From UBA12481 sp012523435 (lineage in GTDB: Bacteria > Bacteroidota > Bacteroidia > Bacteroidales > UBA12481): a stretch of DNA of 64,000 nucleotides. Under the pieces are notes generated by a model. The model saw nothing but the letters and a program-made list of their open reading frames with translations. It was not told where the DNA came from and did not search any database. How positions within the stretch are numbered: the first letter of the stretch is position 1; the number at the start of each line of letters is the position of its first letter. Positions 23,863-33,368 of this stretch are shown piece after piece. The stretch spans positions 123,072 through 187,071 of the forward strand of contig JAQUCP010000002.1 in assembly GCA_028686135.1 (NCBI GenBank), given 5' to 3'. A program made the translations under genes and the position numbers.

Positions 23863-25902
23863 ATGAAAACAGCCCCCTCGGAAGAGATAAGACAGCAGGT
23901 CGAGCAAATCAGAAATGATTTAAACACACATAATTACCGCTATTATGTACTGAACGATCCCACTGTTTCTGACTTTGAGTATGATCAACTTTTAAACCGT
24001 CTGATCGAACTTGAAAAGCAATATCCCGACCTGGCAGACCCCCTTTCTCCCTCCGTCAGGGTCGGAGACGATCGCAATCAGGATTTCATTCAGCAAAATC
24101 ACCGAACCCCGATGTTCTCCCTGGGAAACACTTATAGCCGTGAGGATGTTGTCGAATTCGATAGGCGGATACGTAAAACAGTGGGTCAGGCTGTTGAGTA
24201 TTTCTGCGAATTGAAATATGACGGTACGGCTATCAGCCTGACGTATGAACGGGGTCAGCTGCTGAGAGGGATCACGCGCGGGGATGGGATGAGAGGAGAT
24301 GACGTTACCTCTAATATACTGACTATCAAGAGTATTCCGTTGAGACTTCAGGGTGCAGGTTGGCCTTCAGTTTTTGAGATCAGAGGTGAAGTAATACTCA
24401 CCAGGAGCGTTTTTGAACAGTTGAACCAAGAGCGTGTGGAGATCGGAGATCCACCGTTTGCTAATCCCAGAAACGCTGCTGCCGGTACGCTGAAATTGCA
24501 GAATTCGAGCCTGGTGGCGAAACGACGGCTCGACTGTTTCCTCTATGCTCTGGCTGGGCAGGAACTGCCAACTAAGAAACACAGCGATAACTTGGCAATT
24601 GCCAGGGAATGGGGTTTTAAGATTCCCGATTATTCGAGAGTTTGCCAGAATCTGGACGAAGTGTTTGAGTTTATCAGGTACTGGGAATCAGAGCGTAAAA
24701 AATTGCCATTCGATACGGATGGTGTAGTTATTAAGGTTAACTCCCTTCAACAACAAGAAATCCTTGGCAATACTGCCAAATCCCCACGATGGGCAATTGC
24801 CTACAAATATCCGCCAGATCGCGCTGAAACCAGATTAATCTCAATTGATTATCAGGTAGGGCGCACCGGAGCTGTCACGCCAGTTGCCAACCTGGAACCA
24901 GTATCTCTCGCCGGAACGACGGTGAAACGGGCATCAGTTCACAATGAAGACCAAATCAGGATCCTCGATCTGCACCTGGGCGATACGGTTTTTATTGAAA
25001 AGGGAGGTGAAATTATTCCGAAAATTACTGGTGTGAACCTCAAAAAAAGGCTGCCCCTGGCGCTACCAGTGCAGTTCCCGGAGGTGTGTCCTGAATGTGG
25101 GACACCGCTGAAGAAAGATCCCGGAGAGGCACGTCACTATTGCCCAAACGAGGAGGAGTGCCCGCCCCAGATCAAAGGTAAACTCGAGCATTTCATCAGC
25201 AGGCGGGCTATGAATATTGAAGGACTGGGCGAAGAAACGATCAGCCTGCTTTACCGCGAAGGATTGGTTAGTAATCCAGCCGATCTTTACGATCTGAAGA
25301 CTCACCAATTGGCCTCTCTTGAGCGATTAGCCGAAAAATCAGCCCAAAATATTATTGAATCCATCGATGCATCCCGCCAGGTACCCTTTGAGCGAGTCTT
25401 ATTTGCTTTGGGTATCAGACATGTAGGTGAAACCGTAGCACGGAAAATTGCTTCATATTTTGATACGATGGATCAACTGATTCAAGCTAATATTGAAGAG
25501 TTGCTTCAAGTGGATGAGGTGGGAGAAAAAATCGCAGGAAGTCTATTGGGTTTTTTCGCCAGAGAAAAAAACCTCACCATCATCCATCGCTTAAGAAACG
25601 CCGGATTACAAATGAAGAGCACCCGAAAAGGGATGAACGGACCAGCCGGTGCCCTGAGTGGAAAAACTATCGTGATCTCAGGTGTTTTTAAAAAATACAG
25701 CCGGGATCAGATTAAAGAACTCATCGAACGACACGGTGGAAAAAATTCCGGGTCACTCTCCTCGAAAACAACCTGGCTGTTAGCAGGAGAGAATGCCGGA
25801 CCAGAAAAGATCCGAAAAGCCAAGGAACTAAACATTAAGCTGTTATCAGAGGAGGAGTTTGGCCAGTTGATCGATAAGCCAGGAGAACTAACCCTGTTTT
25901 AA
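23863..25902 (+). CDS. ligA: NAD-dependent DNA ligase
   Basis: Seals nicks during replication and repair using NAD. The 679 residues include the N-terminal Ia domain (HNYRYYVLNDPTVSDFEYD), the adenylation site KYDG with Lys118 (CELKYDGTAISL), GITRGDGMRGDDVT, the OB fold, a four-cysteine zinc finger (PECGTPL...CPNEEEC, near 407-432), helix-hairpin-helix repeats and a C-terminal BRCT domain (about 600-679). It is divergent from the B12 locus. DUF6913 and dapA follow closely, suggesting one transcript. Confidence 0.97.
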   Translation: MKTAPSEEIRQQVEQIRNDLNTHNYRYYVLNDPTVSDFEYDQLLNRLIELEKQYPDLADPLSPSVRVGDDRNQDFIQQNHRTPMFSLGNTYSREDVVEFDRRIRKTVGQAVEYFCELKYDGTAISLTYERGQLLRGITRGDGMRGDDVTSNILTIKSIPLRLQGAGWPSVFEIRGEVILTRSVFEQLNQERVEIGDPPFANPRNAAAGTLKLQNSSLVAKRRLDCFLYALAGQELPTKKHSDNLAIAREWGFKIPDYSRVCQNLDEVFEFIRYWESERKKLPFDTDGVVIKVNSLQQQEILGNTAKSPRWAIAYKYPPDRAETRLISIDYQVGRTGAVTPVANLEPVSLAGTTVKRASVHNEDQIRILDLHLGDTVFIEKGGEIIPKITGVNLKKRLPLALPVQFPEVCPECGTPLKKDPGEARHYCPNEEECPPQIKGKLEHFISRRAMNIEGLGEETISLLYREGLVSNPADLYDLKTHQLASLERLAEKSAQNIIESIDASRQVPFERVLFALGIRHVGETVARKIASYFDTMDQLIQANIEELLQVDEVGEKIAGSLLGFFAREKNLTIIHRLRNAGLQMKSTRKGMNGPAGALSGKTIVISGVFKKYSRDQIKELIERHGGKNSGSLSSKTTWLLAGENAGPEKIRKAKELNIKLLSEEEFGQLIDKPGELTLF

Positions 25903-25942
25903 TTATAGCCAGTTAACCTGTTCACCTTTTTGCTAAGTTTGC

Positions 25943-26545
25943 ATGAGTATGTTCATAGATTTCATCCATAGGCTGATAACTCCAGGACTACTCCGGGCGT
26001 ACCGTCAACACCGGAGCGAAAAAGCTTTTGTGCCACTCAAGGAAGCAACACAAATTGGTCTCATTGCCGATCTCCGCAATATCGATCATTCAAACGCAAT
26101 GATCCAATTTGCTAGATCCTTGCATCGGATTGATCGTAAATGTCACCTCTTCTTCCTCATCCCAGAGAAAAGAAAAGATCTTAATGTGTTTGATTATGAG
26201 AAGAATTTCCCAGGCTCACCAGTTGAGCTGGTGTGTCAGGAGGAATTAAACTGGCTCAAGCTACCCCGAAAGCTTCAGATTACCCCATTTGCCAGCCATC
26301 AGTTCGACATTCTGTTTTATCTGGAGACTAACCCAAATTTCACTCTGGAATATGTGCTGTATCATACCCGTGCAAAAATGACCGCTGGAGCTTCCGGATT
26401 GTGTAATGGACTTTTAGATTTTGCTATTGAGTTGAATGAAAATCGCGATATCAATCAACTCACCGAGAACCTCCTGAAATATCTGCAATTGATTAACAGT
26501 AAACAGGAGAAACAGGTCCCACCAACCATCAATAAACTCTTTTAA
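25943..26545 (+). CDS. DUF6913-like protein of unknown function
   Basis: A 200-residue cytoplasmic-looking protein with no signal peptide or membrane segment. It contains QIGLIADLRNIDHSNAMIQF near 46-65 and a C-terminal part FDILFYLETNPNFTLEYVLY followed by RAKMTAGASG. I believe it is the DUF6913 family, which in Bacteroidota tends to sit next to dapA, but I do not know its function. Two ATG codons six bases apart (25943, 25949) are possible starts. It lies 40 bases after ligA and three bases before dapA, so translation with dapA is probably coupled. Confidence 0.65.
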   Translation: MSMFIDFIHRLITPGLLRAYRQHRSEKAFVPLKEATQIGLIADLRNIDHSNAMIQFARSLHRIDRKCHLFFLIPEKRKDLNVFDYEKNFPGSPVELVCQEELNWLKLPRKLQITPFASHQFDILFYLETNPNFTLEYVLYHTRAKMTAGASGLCNGLLDFAIELNENRDINQLTENLLKYLQLINSKQEKQVPPTINKLF

Positions 26546-26548
26546 AAC

Positions 26549-27430
26549 ATGATTACTAATAGTTTAAGAGGAACTGGCGTTGCGCTGGTTACTCCGTTCA
26601 GGTCAAATGGCTCCATCGACTATCCTGCCCTCAAACGGATTGTAGAACATTCCATTAACGGTGGAACTGACTTTCTGGTTGCCCTGGGTACTACAGCCGA
26701 AACCCCAACGCTGACAGCTGAAGAGAAGAAATTGGTAGTGGACACCATCCTGGAGGTCAATCAAGGCCGACTACCTATTGTGTTGGGAGCTGGCGGCAAT
26801 GATACAGCCACCGTGATTCGGCAACTAAAAGAGTTACCCCAGTCAGGCATTGATGCCATCCTTTCAGTGGCTCCCTATTACAATAAACCTAATCAAACAG
26901 GACTATTCCACCACTTCGAAGCTATAGCGAATGAGAGCCCCCTGCCGGTCATTATTTACAATGTTCCTGGTCGGACCGGATCTAATATCGAAGCCGAAAC
27001 TACGCTGAAACTGGCTCATCAGTTCCCAAATATTATTGCAACTAAAGAGGCTAGCGGAAATTTCAATCAAATAATGGCCATCCTGAGAGAAAGACCCGAT
27101 GGATTTCTCGTTCTTTCAGGGGATGATGCCCTGACTCTACCTCTGATGGCACTTGGTGTGGATGGCGTTATTTCAGTGATAGCCAATATCTTACCGAAAC
27201 AGATGAGTCGAATGGTCAGCCTAATGAACAAACAGGTTTTGCCCGAAGCCCAACAACTCCATTTCGAGATGTTACCCCTCATTGGATTGATTTTTCAGGA
27301 GGGAAGTCCGGCTGGCATAAAAGCTGCCCTGCGATGCCAGGGTTTGTCCGAACAGTGGGTCCGACTACCTCTGGTTCCAGTCAGCGAACAGCTAGAATCG
27401 AAGATTCATATCGCACTGGACACAATCTGA
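26549..27430 (+). CDS. dapA: 4-hydroxy-tetrahydrodipicolinate synthase
   Basis: First committed step of lysine and diaminopimelate synthesis, condensing pyruvate with aspartate semialdehyde. The 293-residue TIM barrel shows GTTAET (47-52), Tyr137 in IIYNVPGRTG and the Schiff-base Lys166 in IATKEASGN. The pattern favours DapA over N-acetylneuraminate lyase. Convergent with secA, with a 47-base gap in which I see no convincing terminator hairpin. Confidence 0.95.
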   Translation: MITNSLRGTGVALVTPFRSNGSIDYPALKRIVEHSINGGTDFLVALGTTAETPTLTAEEKKLVVDTILEVNQGRLPIVLGAGGNDTATVIRQLKELPQSGIDAILSVAPYYNKPNQTGLFHHFEAIANESPLPVIIYNVPGRTGSNIEAETTLKLAHQFPNIIATKEASGNFNQIMAILRERPDGFLVLSGDDALTLPLMALGVDGVISVIANILPKQMSRMVSLMNKQVLPEAQQLHFEMLPLIGLIFQEGSPAGIKAALRCQGLSEQWVRLPLVPVSEQLESKIHIALDTI

Positions 27431-27477
27431 TCACCATTCTCGATCAAACTTATCGAAACAGATTGTTTTAAACGATG

Positions 27478-30400
27478 TTACGGTTTGGCTTGCATATCGG
27501 GCCGACCGTGGCAGTTTTTATACTTCTTCCCACTGCCACATGGACAGGGATCATTTCGGCCTACCTTTTTTTCGACTCTGATTGGCTGAACTGCTCGTGG
27601 TTGTGGTGGTCCCCCCGGCGTTGTTGATGTACCTTTAGAGTAGGATGGCACATCCGTCTTGGAGGTCTGATACTTACTCATATCGAGCTTCTGACGCGCT
27701 TGAGCCTCTCTAACCTGATCAGACTGCTGAATTGGGATCTGCCCTTTCATCAGCATTGAAATCACATCCCGGTTAACCTTCTCAATCATCGTCTTAAAAA
27801 GATCGAAAGATTCCAGCTTATAGATCAGCAATGGATCTTTCTGTTCGTACGAAGCATTCTGAACCGACTGTTTGAGTTCGTCCATCTCACGGAGATGCTC
27901 TTTCCAGGCTTCATCAATGGTAGCTAGAACAACCGTTTTTTCGAAGGAGCGGATCAACTCACGATTCTGGGTATCATAAGACTTTTTCAGATTAGCACTG
28001 ATGTTGATCGTTTTTTGACCGTCTGTGATGGGCACTAGAATATTTTCATATTGGTGAGAAGCCCGCTCGTATACATCTTTAATAACTGGCCAGGCTTGCT
28101 GTGCCATGATCCGGTTTTTATTTTCAAAAGCTCTGATTATCTGATTATTAAGTTGATCTATTACCTCATCCTGCTTCGTTTCCATAAACTCCCTCTCCTT
28201 CACTGGGGAATCGATAGCTAAATATCGGATCAGGTCCATCCTGAACGATTCATAATCATCGTTTGCTTTATGTTCTTCCGTGATGCTTGAGCTCAGATCG
28301 AACATCATGTTGGCGAGGTCCATTTCAATACGCTCACCAAACAGGGCATGGCGGCGTCGGTTATAGACAACCTCACGTTGGTTATTCATAACATCGTCAT
28401 ACTCCAGTAATCGTTTCCGGATTCCGAAGTTGTTCTCTTCCACTTTTTTCTGTGCGCGCTCGATCGATTTACTGATCATACTGTGCTGGATCACTTCGCC
28501 CTCCTTCAGCCCCATTCGGTCCATGAGTTTGGCGATCCGATCGGATCCAAACAGTCGCATGAGATCATCTTCTAGGGAGACAAAGAATTGCGAACTACCA
28601 GGATCTCCCTGTCGCCCGGCCCTTCCTCTTAGCTGCCGGTCGACTCGGCGAGACTCGTGGCGTTCCGTTCCGATGATTGCCAAGCCACCAGCACCTTTCA
28701 CTTCTGGATGCAGTTTAATATCCGTTCCACGTCCAGCCATGTTGGTAGCGATGGTCACTGCTCCTGGCTGGCCGGCTTGAGCAACGATTTCTGCCTCGCG
28801 TTGGTGAAGCTTAGCGTTCAAAACATTATGTTTAATGCCCCGGATTTTCAGCATTCGACTCAACAGTTCAGAGATTTCCACCGAAGTTGTTCCAACCAGG
28901 ATGGCTCTCCCCTCTCCCACCAACTTGACAATTTCCTCAATTACCGCATTATACTTTTCGCGCTTGGTTTTATATACGAGGTCCTCTCGATCGTCACGAA
29001 CAATGGGACGGTTGGTTGGGGTAACAACAACATCCAATTTGTATATGCTCCAGAATTCACCTGCTTCAGTTTCAGCTGTCCCGGTCATACCGGAGAGCTT
29101 GTTATACATCCTGAAGTAGTTCTGTAGGGTTACTGTGGCAAATGTTTGGGTAGCGGCCTCAACTTTGACATTTTCTTTAGCCTCGATAGCTTGGTGTAAA
29201 CCATCGGAATATCGCCGCCCTTCCATTATTCGGCCGGTCTGTTCATCAACAATTTTAACTTTATTCTCAATGACAACATATTCCACGTCAATCTCAAAGA
29301 GCGCATAAGCTTTGAGCAACTGGTTAATGGTGTGGACACGCTCGGATTTAACTGAAAAATCCCGAATCAGTTCTTCTTTCAGGTTGATTCGTTCCTCTTC
29401 TGTTTTTGCTTTCTTTTCAATTTCAGTTAGCTCAACACCAATATCCGGAAGAATAAAAAAGTCGGGGTCTTCTCCGGCACCGGTGATCAGATCGATCCCT
29501 TTCTCGGTAAGTTCAACACTGTTATTTCGCTCATCTATAATAAAAAAGAGGTCATCAGTGACCACATGCATATTCTTACTATTCTCCTGCATATAGAAGT
29601 TTTCTGTCTTCAGTAGCAGGGCTTTCATTCCTTCTTCGCTAAGGAATTTGATCAGCGCTTTTGTTTTAGGGAGACCTTTATGAGCTCTCAGGAGGAGTTT
29701 CCCTCCTTCTTGTTCATTTCCCTCTGCAATCAGCTTTTTCGCTTGGGCGAAAGTTTCATTAAAGATATTGCGCTGGGCAGTCATCAGTTTGACCACCCGT
29801 GGTTTCATCTCACCAAAAAGCTGATCTTCGCCTTTTGTCACCGGACCTGATATGATCAACGGGGTACGAGCATCATCAATCAGAACGGAGTCAACCTCAT
29901 CGACAATAGCATAATTATGCCCTCGCTGCACCAGGTCGTCCGGTGAAATGGCCATATTATCTCTAAGGTAATCGAAACCGAATTCGTTATTAGTACCATA
30001 AGTAATATCGGCCAGGTAAGCGTTTCGGCGAGCTTCAGAGTTTGGCTGGTGTTTATCGATACAGTCAACTGAGAGACCGTGAAATTGGAAAATTGGTCCC
30101 ATCCATTCTGAGTCTCGTTTAGCCAAGTAGTCATTAACAGTTACCAGATGAACACCTTGCCCGGGAAGTGCGTTGAGGAATACCGGGAGGGTTGCCACGA
30201 GGGTTTTCCCTTCACCGGTTGCCATCTCAGCAATCTTCCCCTGATGGAGTGTTAAACCTCCGATCAACTGCACATCATAGTGGACCATGTCCCAGGTGAT
30301 TTCGTTCCCTCCTGCCATCCACCGATTCATCCAATAGGCCTTGTCACCTTTTATTTCGATACTATCCTTTTGAGCTGCCAAGTTTCGGTCGAAATCTTGG

Positions 30401-30801
30401 GCAGTAACCTCAAGTATCTCATTATCTCTGAATCGCCTTGCTGTCTCCTTAACGATTGCAAATGCCAGGGGAAGTATGGAATTCAGTTTGGCCTCAATTT
30501 TCTCTTTGATGCTTTGTTCCAGGCGGTCGACTTGATGAAAAGACTTTTCGCGGTCTGCCATGGGGATTTCATCTTTCTCAATAGCCGATTTGATGCTGTT
30601 GATCTCCTCCTGCTCTGCCCTGATCTCCTGTTGGATTTCGGCACGCAAACCTGCAGTTCTGGCACGTAGGTCATCGTTCGACAATTGTTTCAGCTCTTCC
30701 GTGTAGTGGTTAACCTCCTCTACGATAGGAAGAGCCGATTTGTAGTCTTTATCGGCCTTATTGCCAACAAAGCCCTTCAGAATACTATTGATTATTGACA
30801 T
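27478..30801 (-). CDS. secA: Preprotein translocase ATPase SecA
   Basis: Motor ATPase that drives secretory proteins through SecYEG. The 1107 residues are longer than E. coli SecA (901), as is usual in Bacteroidota, because of insertions in the N-terminal and helical regions. Visible motifs: Walker A region MATGEGKTLVATL (about 193-205), DEVDSVLIDDART, TNMAGRGTDIKL and DRQLRGRAGRQGDPG. It ends in the zinc-binding SEC-C motif CPCGSGKKYKNCHG, which suggests SecB-like or ribosome contact. It is 68 bases downstream of dnaX. Confidence 0.97.
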   Translation of the reverse strand: MSIINSILKGFVGNKADKDYKSALPIVEEVNHYTEELKQLSNDDLRARTAGLRAEIQQEIRAEQEEINSIKSAIEKDEIPMADREKSFHQVDRLEQSIKEKIEAKLNSILPLAFAIVKETARRFRDNEILEVTAQDFDRNLAAQKDSIEIKGDKAYWMNRWMAGGNEITWDMVHYDVQLIGGLTLHQGKIAEMATGEGKTLVATLPVFLNALPGQGVHLVTVNDYLAKRDSEWMGPIFQFHGLSVDCIDKHQPNSEARRNAYLADITYGTNNEFGFDYLRDNMAISPDDLVQRGHNYAIVDEVDSVLIDDARTPLIISGPVTKGEDQLFGEMKPRVVKLMTAQRNIFNETFAQAKKLIAEGNEQEGGKLLLRAHKGLPKTKALIKFLSEEGMKALLLKTENFYMQENSKNMHVVTDDLFFIIDERNNSVELTEKGIDLITGAGEDPDFFILPDIGVELTEIEKKAKTEEERINLKEELIRDFSVKSERVHTINQLLKAYALFEIDVEYVVIENKVKIVDEQTGRIMEGRRYSDGLHQAIEAKENVKVEAATQTFATVTLQNYFRMYNKLSGMTGTAETEAGEFWSIYKLDVVVTPTNRPIVRDDREDLVYKTKREKYNAVIEEIVKLVGEGRAILVGTTSVEISELLSRMLKIRGIKHNVLNAKLHQREAEIVAQAGQPGAVTIATNMAGRGTDIKLHPEVKGAGGLAIIGTERHESRRVDRQLRGRAGRQGDPGSSQFFVSLEDDLMRLFGSDRIAKLMDRMGLKEGEVIQHSMISKSIERAQKKVEENNFGIRKRLLEYDDVMNNQREVVYNRRRHALFGERIEMDLANMMFDLSSSITEEHKANDDYESFRMDLIRYLAIDSPVKEREFMETKQDEVIDQLNNQIIRAFENKNRIMAQQAWPVIKDVYERASHQYENILVPITDGQKTINISANLKKSYDTQNRELIRSFEKTVVLATIDEAWKEHLREMDELKQSVQNASYEQKDPLLIYKLESFDLFKTMIEKVNRDVISMLMKGQIPIQQSDQVREAQARQKLDMSKYQTSKTDVPSYSKGTSTTPGGPPQPRAVQPIRVEKKVGRNDPCPCGSGKKYKNCHGRPDMQAKP

Positions 30802-30869
30802 GTTTTTTGATTTCAGTTATGGTCCACAATTATCGCACCAAGCAGACCCCTATGAATTATTGGCATGAT

Positions 30870-32573
30870 TTATTCAAGCTCCAGGTCAAGAGATTGACGG
30901 AACAGGTCAAGTTCGGGATTCTTCTTCTGTAAATGAGTGTATTTCTCTTCGGAGGTATAGAGCTTTTTCCCGACAGGCTGATCCGGTACAAATGTCTCAA
31001 TTTCAATACCTTTCACTCCACAACATTCTCCAAGATATGCTCTGAGCTCGGCCTGGATACTGCGGATAGCTTTCTCCTGCAGGGGATTATTCAGGTTGAT
31101 TTTAACCAGCTTTTCGCCCTCCAGGATGGGTAACTGTGTCGTCAACGTATGAAAAAGCCGCGGCTGATCCTCCTTGATCCGGTTGGCAAATCGAAGCCAG
31201 TATTCTTGCAAGGTTTCTGTTGTTAACGGTGCAGAAGAAACAGGATCATTACTTTTCTCTGGACTGCTAACGCTTGGTTCACTGGCAGTAGTTTTTCTAT
31301 TTAGAAATTCGTTGATACGGGTGAAACCAGTTGTTCCGTTATTGCTAACAGGTGGAGTTGAGGCTGGACGGTTAATCCGTGGATTGTCCAGTTTAGTCGG
31401 ACTCTGTTTTGGTTCAGGGGTTTCAGGGGTTTTCGGGGGTTCAGGGGTTTTCGGACCAGCGGATACCGGATTAGTTGTTCCGGTGATACGACAGAGGCTC
31501 AGGAGTGCCAGTTCAACGTGAAGTCGTGGATCTTTGGACTGCCTCAGATTAACCTCGCAAGCAGATAAGATGCGAAGACCTTCATAAAGAAACCCTACAC
31601 TACACGAATCAGCAGTTTGACGGTAAAGGGATGCAATTTCACTGCCGGTTTCCAACAACTCAATGGTTTCTTCATCCCGACTGATGAGAAGATTCCTGAA
31701 GTGGGAGGCCAGGCCAGCGATGAAATTGCCGGCATCGAATCCTAGCTCCAGAATTTCGTCATAAATCAGGAAAGCTTGCCGATAATTACCCCCAAGAAAG
31801 AGATCGGTAAGCTTGAAATAGTAATCATAATCCAGCACATTAAGATGCTCAATCACTTGCTGATAGGAGATCTCCTTCCCACAAAAGCTAACCACCATAT
31901 CAAAGATGGATAGAGCATCTCGCATCGCACCATCTGCTTTTTGTGCTATGATATTAAGTGCGGCCTCTTCAGCGTGAACCCCCTCCTTATCGGCAATGAG
32001 CTGGAGCTGTGAAATAATATCTTTTACCTGTATCCGGTGAAAATCATAGACCTGACATCTCGACAGGATAGTCGGAAGGATCTTATGTTTCTCAGTGGTA
32101 GCCAGGATAAAAATAGCATGAGCCGGTGGCTCTTCAAGAGTCTTCAGGAAAGCATTAAAAGCTGCCAGCGACAGCATATGCACCTCATCAATGATATAAA
32201 CACTGTAACGCCCTGTTTGCGGAGGTATCCTAACCTGATCGATCAGGTTTTTGATATCCTCCACATGGTTATTGGAGGCAGCATCAAGCTCATGTATATT
32301 AAAGGAGCGGTTCTGGTTAAAGTTACGACAGGCTTCGCATTGGTTGCACGCTTCTGATTCGGCCGTTAGATTGGTGCAGTTGATGGTTTTGGCAAAAATC
32401 CGGGCACAAGTGGTTTTCCCAACTCCGCGCGGACCCGTGAAGAGATATGCATGAGCAAGTTTTCCGCTGGTGACGGCATTCTTGAGTGTCCGGGTCACCG
32501 ACGGCTGCCCAACAACCATATCAAAGCTGTCGGGCCTGTATTTTCGCGCACTAACAATGAATTGCTTTTCCAT
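30870..32573 (-). CDS. dnaX: DNA polymerase III subunit gamma/tau
   Basis: Clamp-loader ATPase subunit. The 567 residues have Walker A GPRGVGKTTCARIFAK (47-62), a zinc module with Cys residues in EACNQCEACRNF, DEVHMLS and the arginine-finger region LATTEKHKILPTILSRC. After about residue 370 comes a low-complexity proline/threonine-rich linker (PKTPEPPKTPETPEP) encoded by short imperfect repeats at 31410-31455, and then a tau-like C-terminal domain. I saw no obvious slippery site for making a short gamma form. Confidence 0.95.
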   Translation of the reverse strand: MEKQFIVSARKYRPDSFDMVVGQPSVTRTLKNAVTSGKLAHAYLFTGPRGVGKTTCARIFAKTINCTNLTAESEACNQCEACRNFNQNRSFNIHELDAASNNHVEDIKNLIDQVRIPPQTGRYSVYIIDEVHMLSLAAFNAFLKTLEEPPAHAIFILATTEKHKILPTILSRCQVYDFHRIQVKDIISQLQLIADKEGVHAEEAALNIIAQKADGAMRDALSIFDMVVSFCGKEISYQQVIEHLNVLDYDYYFKLTDLFLGGNYRQAFLIYDEILELGFDAGNFIAGLASHFRNLLISRDEETIELLETGSEIASLYRQTADSCSVGFLYEGLRILSACEVNLRQSKDPRLHVELALLSLCRITGTTNPVSAGPKTPEPPKTPETPEPKQSPTKLDNPRINRPASTPPVSNNGTTGFTRINEFLNRKTTASEPSVSSPEKSNDPVSSAPLTTETLQEYWLRFANRIKEDQPRLFHTLTTQLPILEGEKLVKINLNNPLQEKAIRSIQAELRAYLGECCGVKGIEIETFVPDQPVGKKLYTSEEKYTHLQKKNPELDLFRQSLDLELE

Positions 32574-32593
32574 CCAAGGCTAAAATTGCCATA

Positions 32594-32601
32594 CAAAAAT
32601 A
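32594..32601 (-). promoter_or_regulatory. Candidate -7 box for dnaX
   Basis: On the minus strand TATTTTTG, a full -7 match, about 20 bases before the dnaX ATG. No TTG lies at the usual -33 distance, so it is only a candidate. Confidence 0.3.
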
Positions 32602-32649
32602 ACAAAAGGATCCTAAATTTGTGGCCGGAGGGAAACTCCAAACCCGCTC

Positions 32650-32680
32650 TTTGTAATAATCGGAATATTTTCTATCTTTG
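32650..32680 (+). promoter_or_regulatory. Promoter of the rpsF-rpsR-rplI operon
   Basis: TTTG (32650-32653), 19 bases, then TATCTTTG (32673-32680): a textbook Bacteroidota sigma-ABfr promoter. The start is expected near 32686, giving a leader of about 30 bases before rpsF. Confidence 0.78.
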
Positions 32681-32716
32681 CCGGCCAATTAAGCATTTAA
32701 CAATAAATAGATTAGT

Positions 32717-33079
32717 ATGAATCATTACGAAACCGTTTTCATTTTAACTCCCGTTTTGTCTGATGATCAGATGAAGGAAGCGGTTAAGAAGTACACAGGA
32801 TTCCTGCAGGAAAATGGAGGATCCATTGTACACGAAGACCACTGGGGCCTGCGGAAGCTGGCCTACCCGATCCAGAAAAAATCCACCGGATTCTATCATC
32901 TGGTTGAATTTGAGGGTCCCGGGGACTTGGTTAACCGTCTTGAGGTAGAGTATCGCCGCGATGAGCGAGTCATCCGGTTTTTGAGTGTTAAACTAGACAA
33001 GCACGCTGTTGAGTACAACGAAAAACGTCGCAGACAGCAATCTACACCGGAACTTGTCAAAGAAAGCAAGGAGGAGTAA
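32717..33079 (+). CDS. rpsF: 30S ribosomal protein S6
   Basis: Small-subunit protein that pairs with S18 on the platform. The 120-residue sequence begins MNHYETVFILTPVLSDDQMK and has GLRKLAYPIQKKSTGFYHLV and YRRDERVIRFLSVKL, all typical of S6. The C-terminal tail is charged. First gene of a three-gene ribosomal operon, three bases before rpsR. Confidence 0.97.
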   Translation: MNHYETVFILTPVLSDDQMKEAVKKYTGFLQENGGSIVHEDHWGLRKLAYPIQKKSTGFYHLVEFEGPGDLVNRLEVEYRRDERVIRFLSVKLDKHAVEYNEKRRRQQSTPELVKESKEE

Positions 33080-33082
33080 GCC

Positions 33083-33352
33083 ATGGCAACCAATCAATCA
33101 GAAATCCGCTACCTCACTCCACCAACGGTGGAAGTCAAACGCAAAAAATATTGCCGCTTCAAGCGTGCCAATATTAAATACATTGATTATAAGGATCCGA
33201 ATTTCCTGAAAAAATTTCTCAATGAGCAGGGGAAAATTCTTCCCCGTCGCCTGACTGGCACATCATTGAAGTTTCAGAGAAAAATCGCCCAAGCCATAAA
33301 ACGGGCCCGGCATATCGCTATCCTGCCTTATGTTACTGATATGATGAAATAA
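33083..33352 (+). CDS. rpsR: 30S ribosomal protein S18
   Basis: Binds 16S rRNA with S6. 89 residues, with KKYCRFKRANIKYIDYKD, and the typical RRLTGTSLKFQRKIAQAIKR followed by ARHIAILPYV. It starts three bases after the rpsF stop and ends 16 bases before rplI. A purine-rich GGAGAG lies just before rplI. Confidence 0.97.
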   Translation: MATNQSEIRYLTPPTVEVKRKKYCRFKRANIKYIDYKDPNFLKKFLNEQGKILPRRLTGTSLKFQRKIAQAIKRARHIAILPYVTDMMK

Positions 33353-33368
33353 TTGAAGGAGAGAAACA

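Noticed and set aside
23577..23927. A 116-codon minus-strand frame across the btuB leader
   Set aside because: It coincides with the cobalamin riboswitch and runs into ligA; the RNA structure explains the conservation.
25934..25942. TAAGTTTGC, a full -7 match directly before the DUF6913 ATG
   Set aside because: No -33 element at the right distance, and the transcript would start inside the gene; likely chance within an operon.
28657..29127. A 156-codon open frame on the plus strand inside secA
   Set aside because: It lies wholly opposite the conserved ATPase region of secA and has no family features.
30870..32573. Programmed frameshift in dnaX giving a short gamma form
   Set aside because: No A-rich slippery heptamer with a following hairpin was seen in the expected region.
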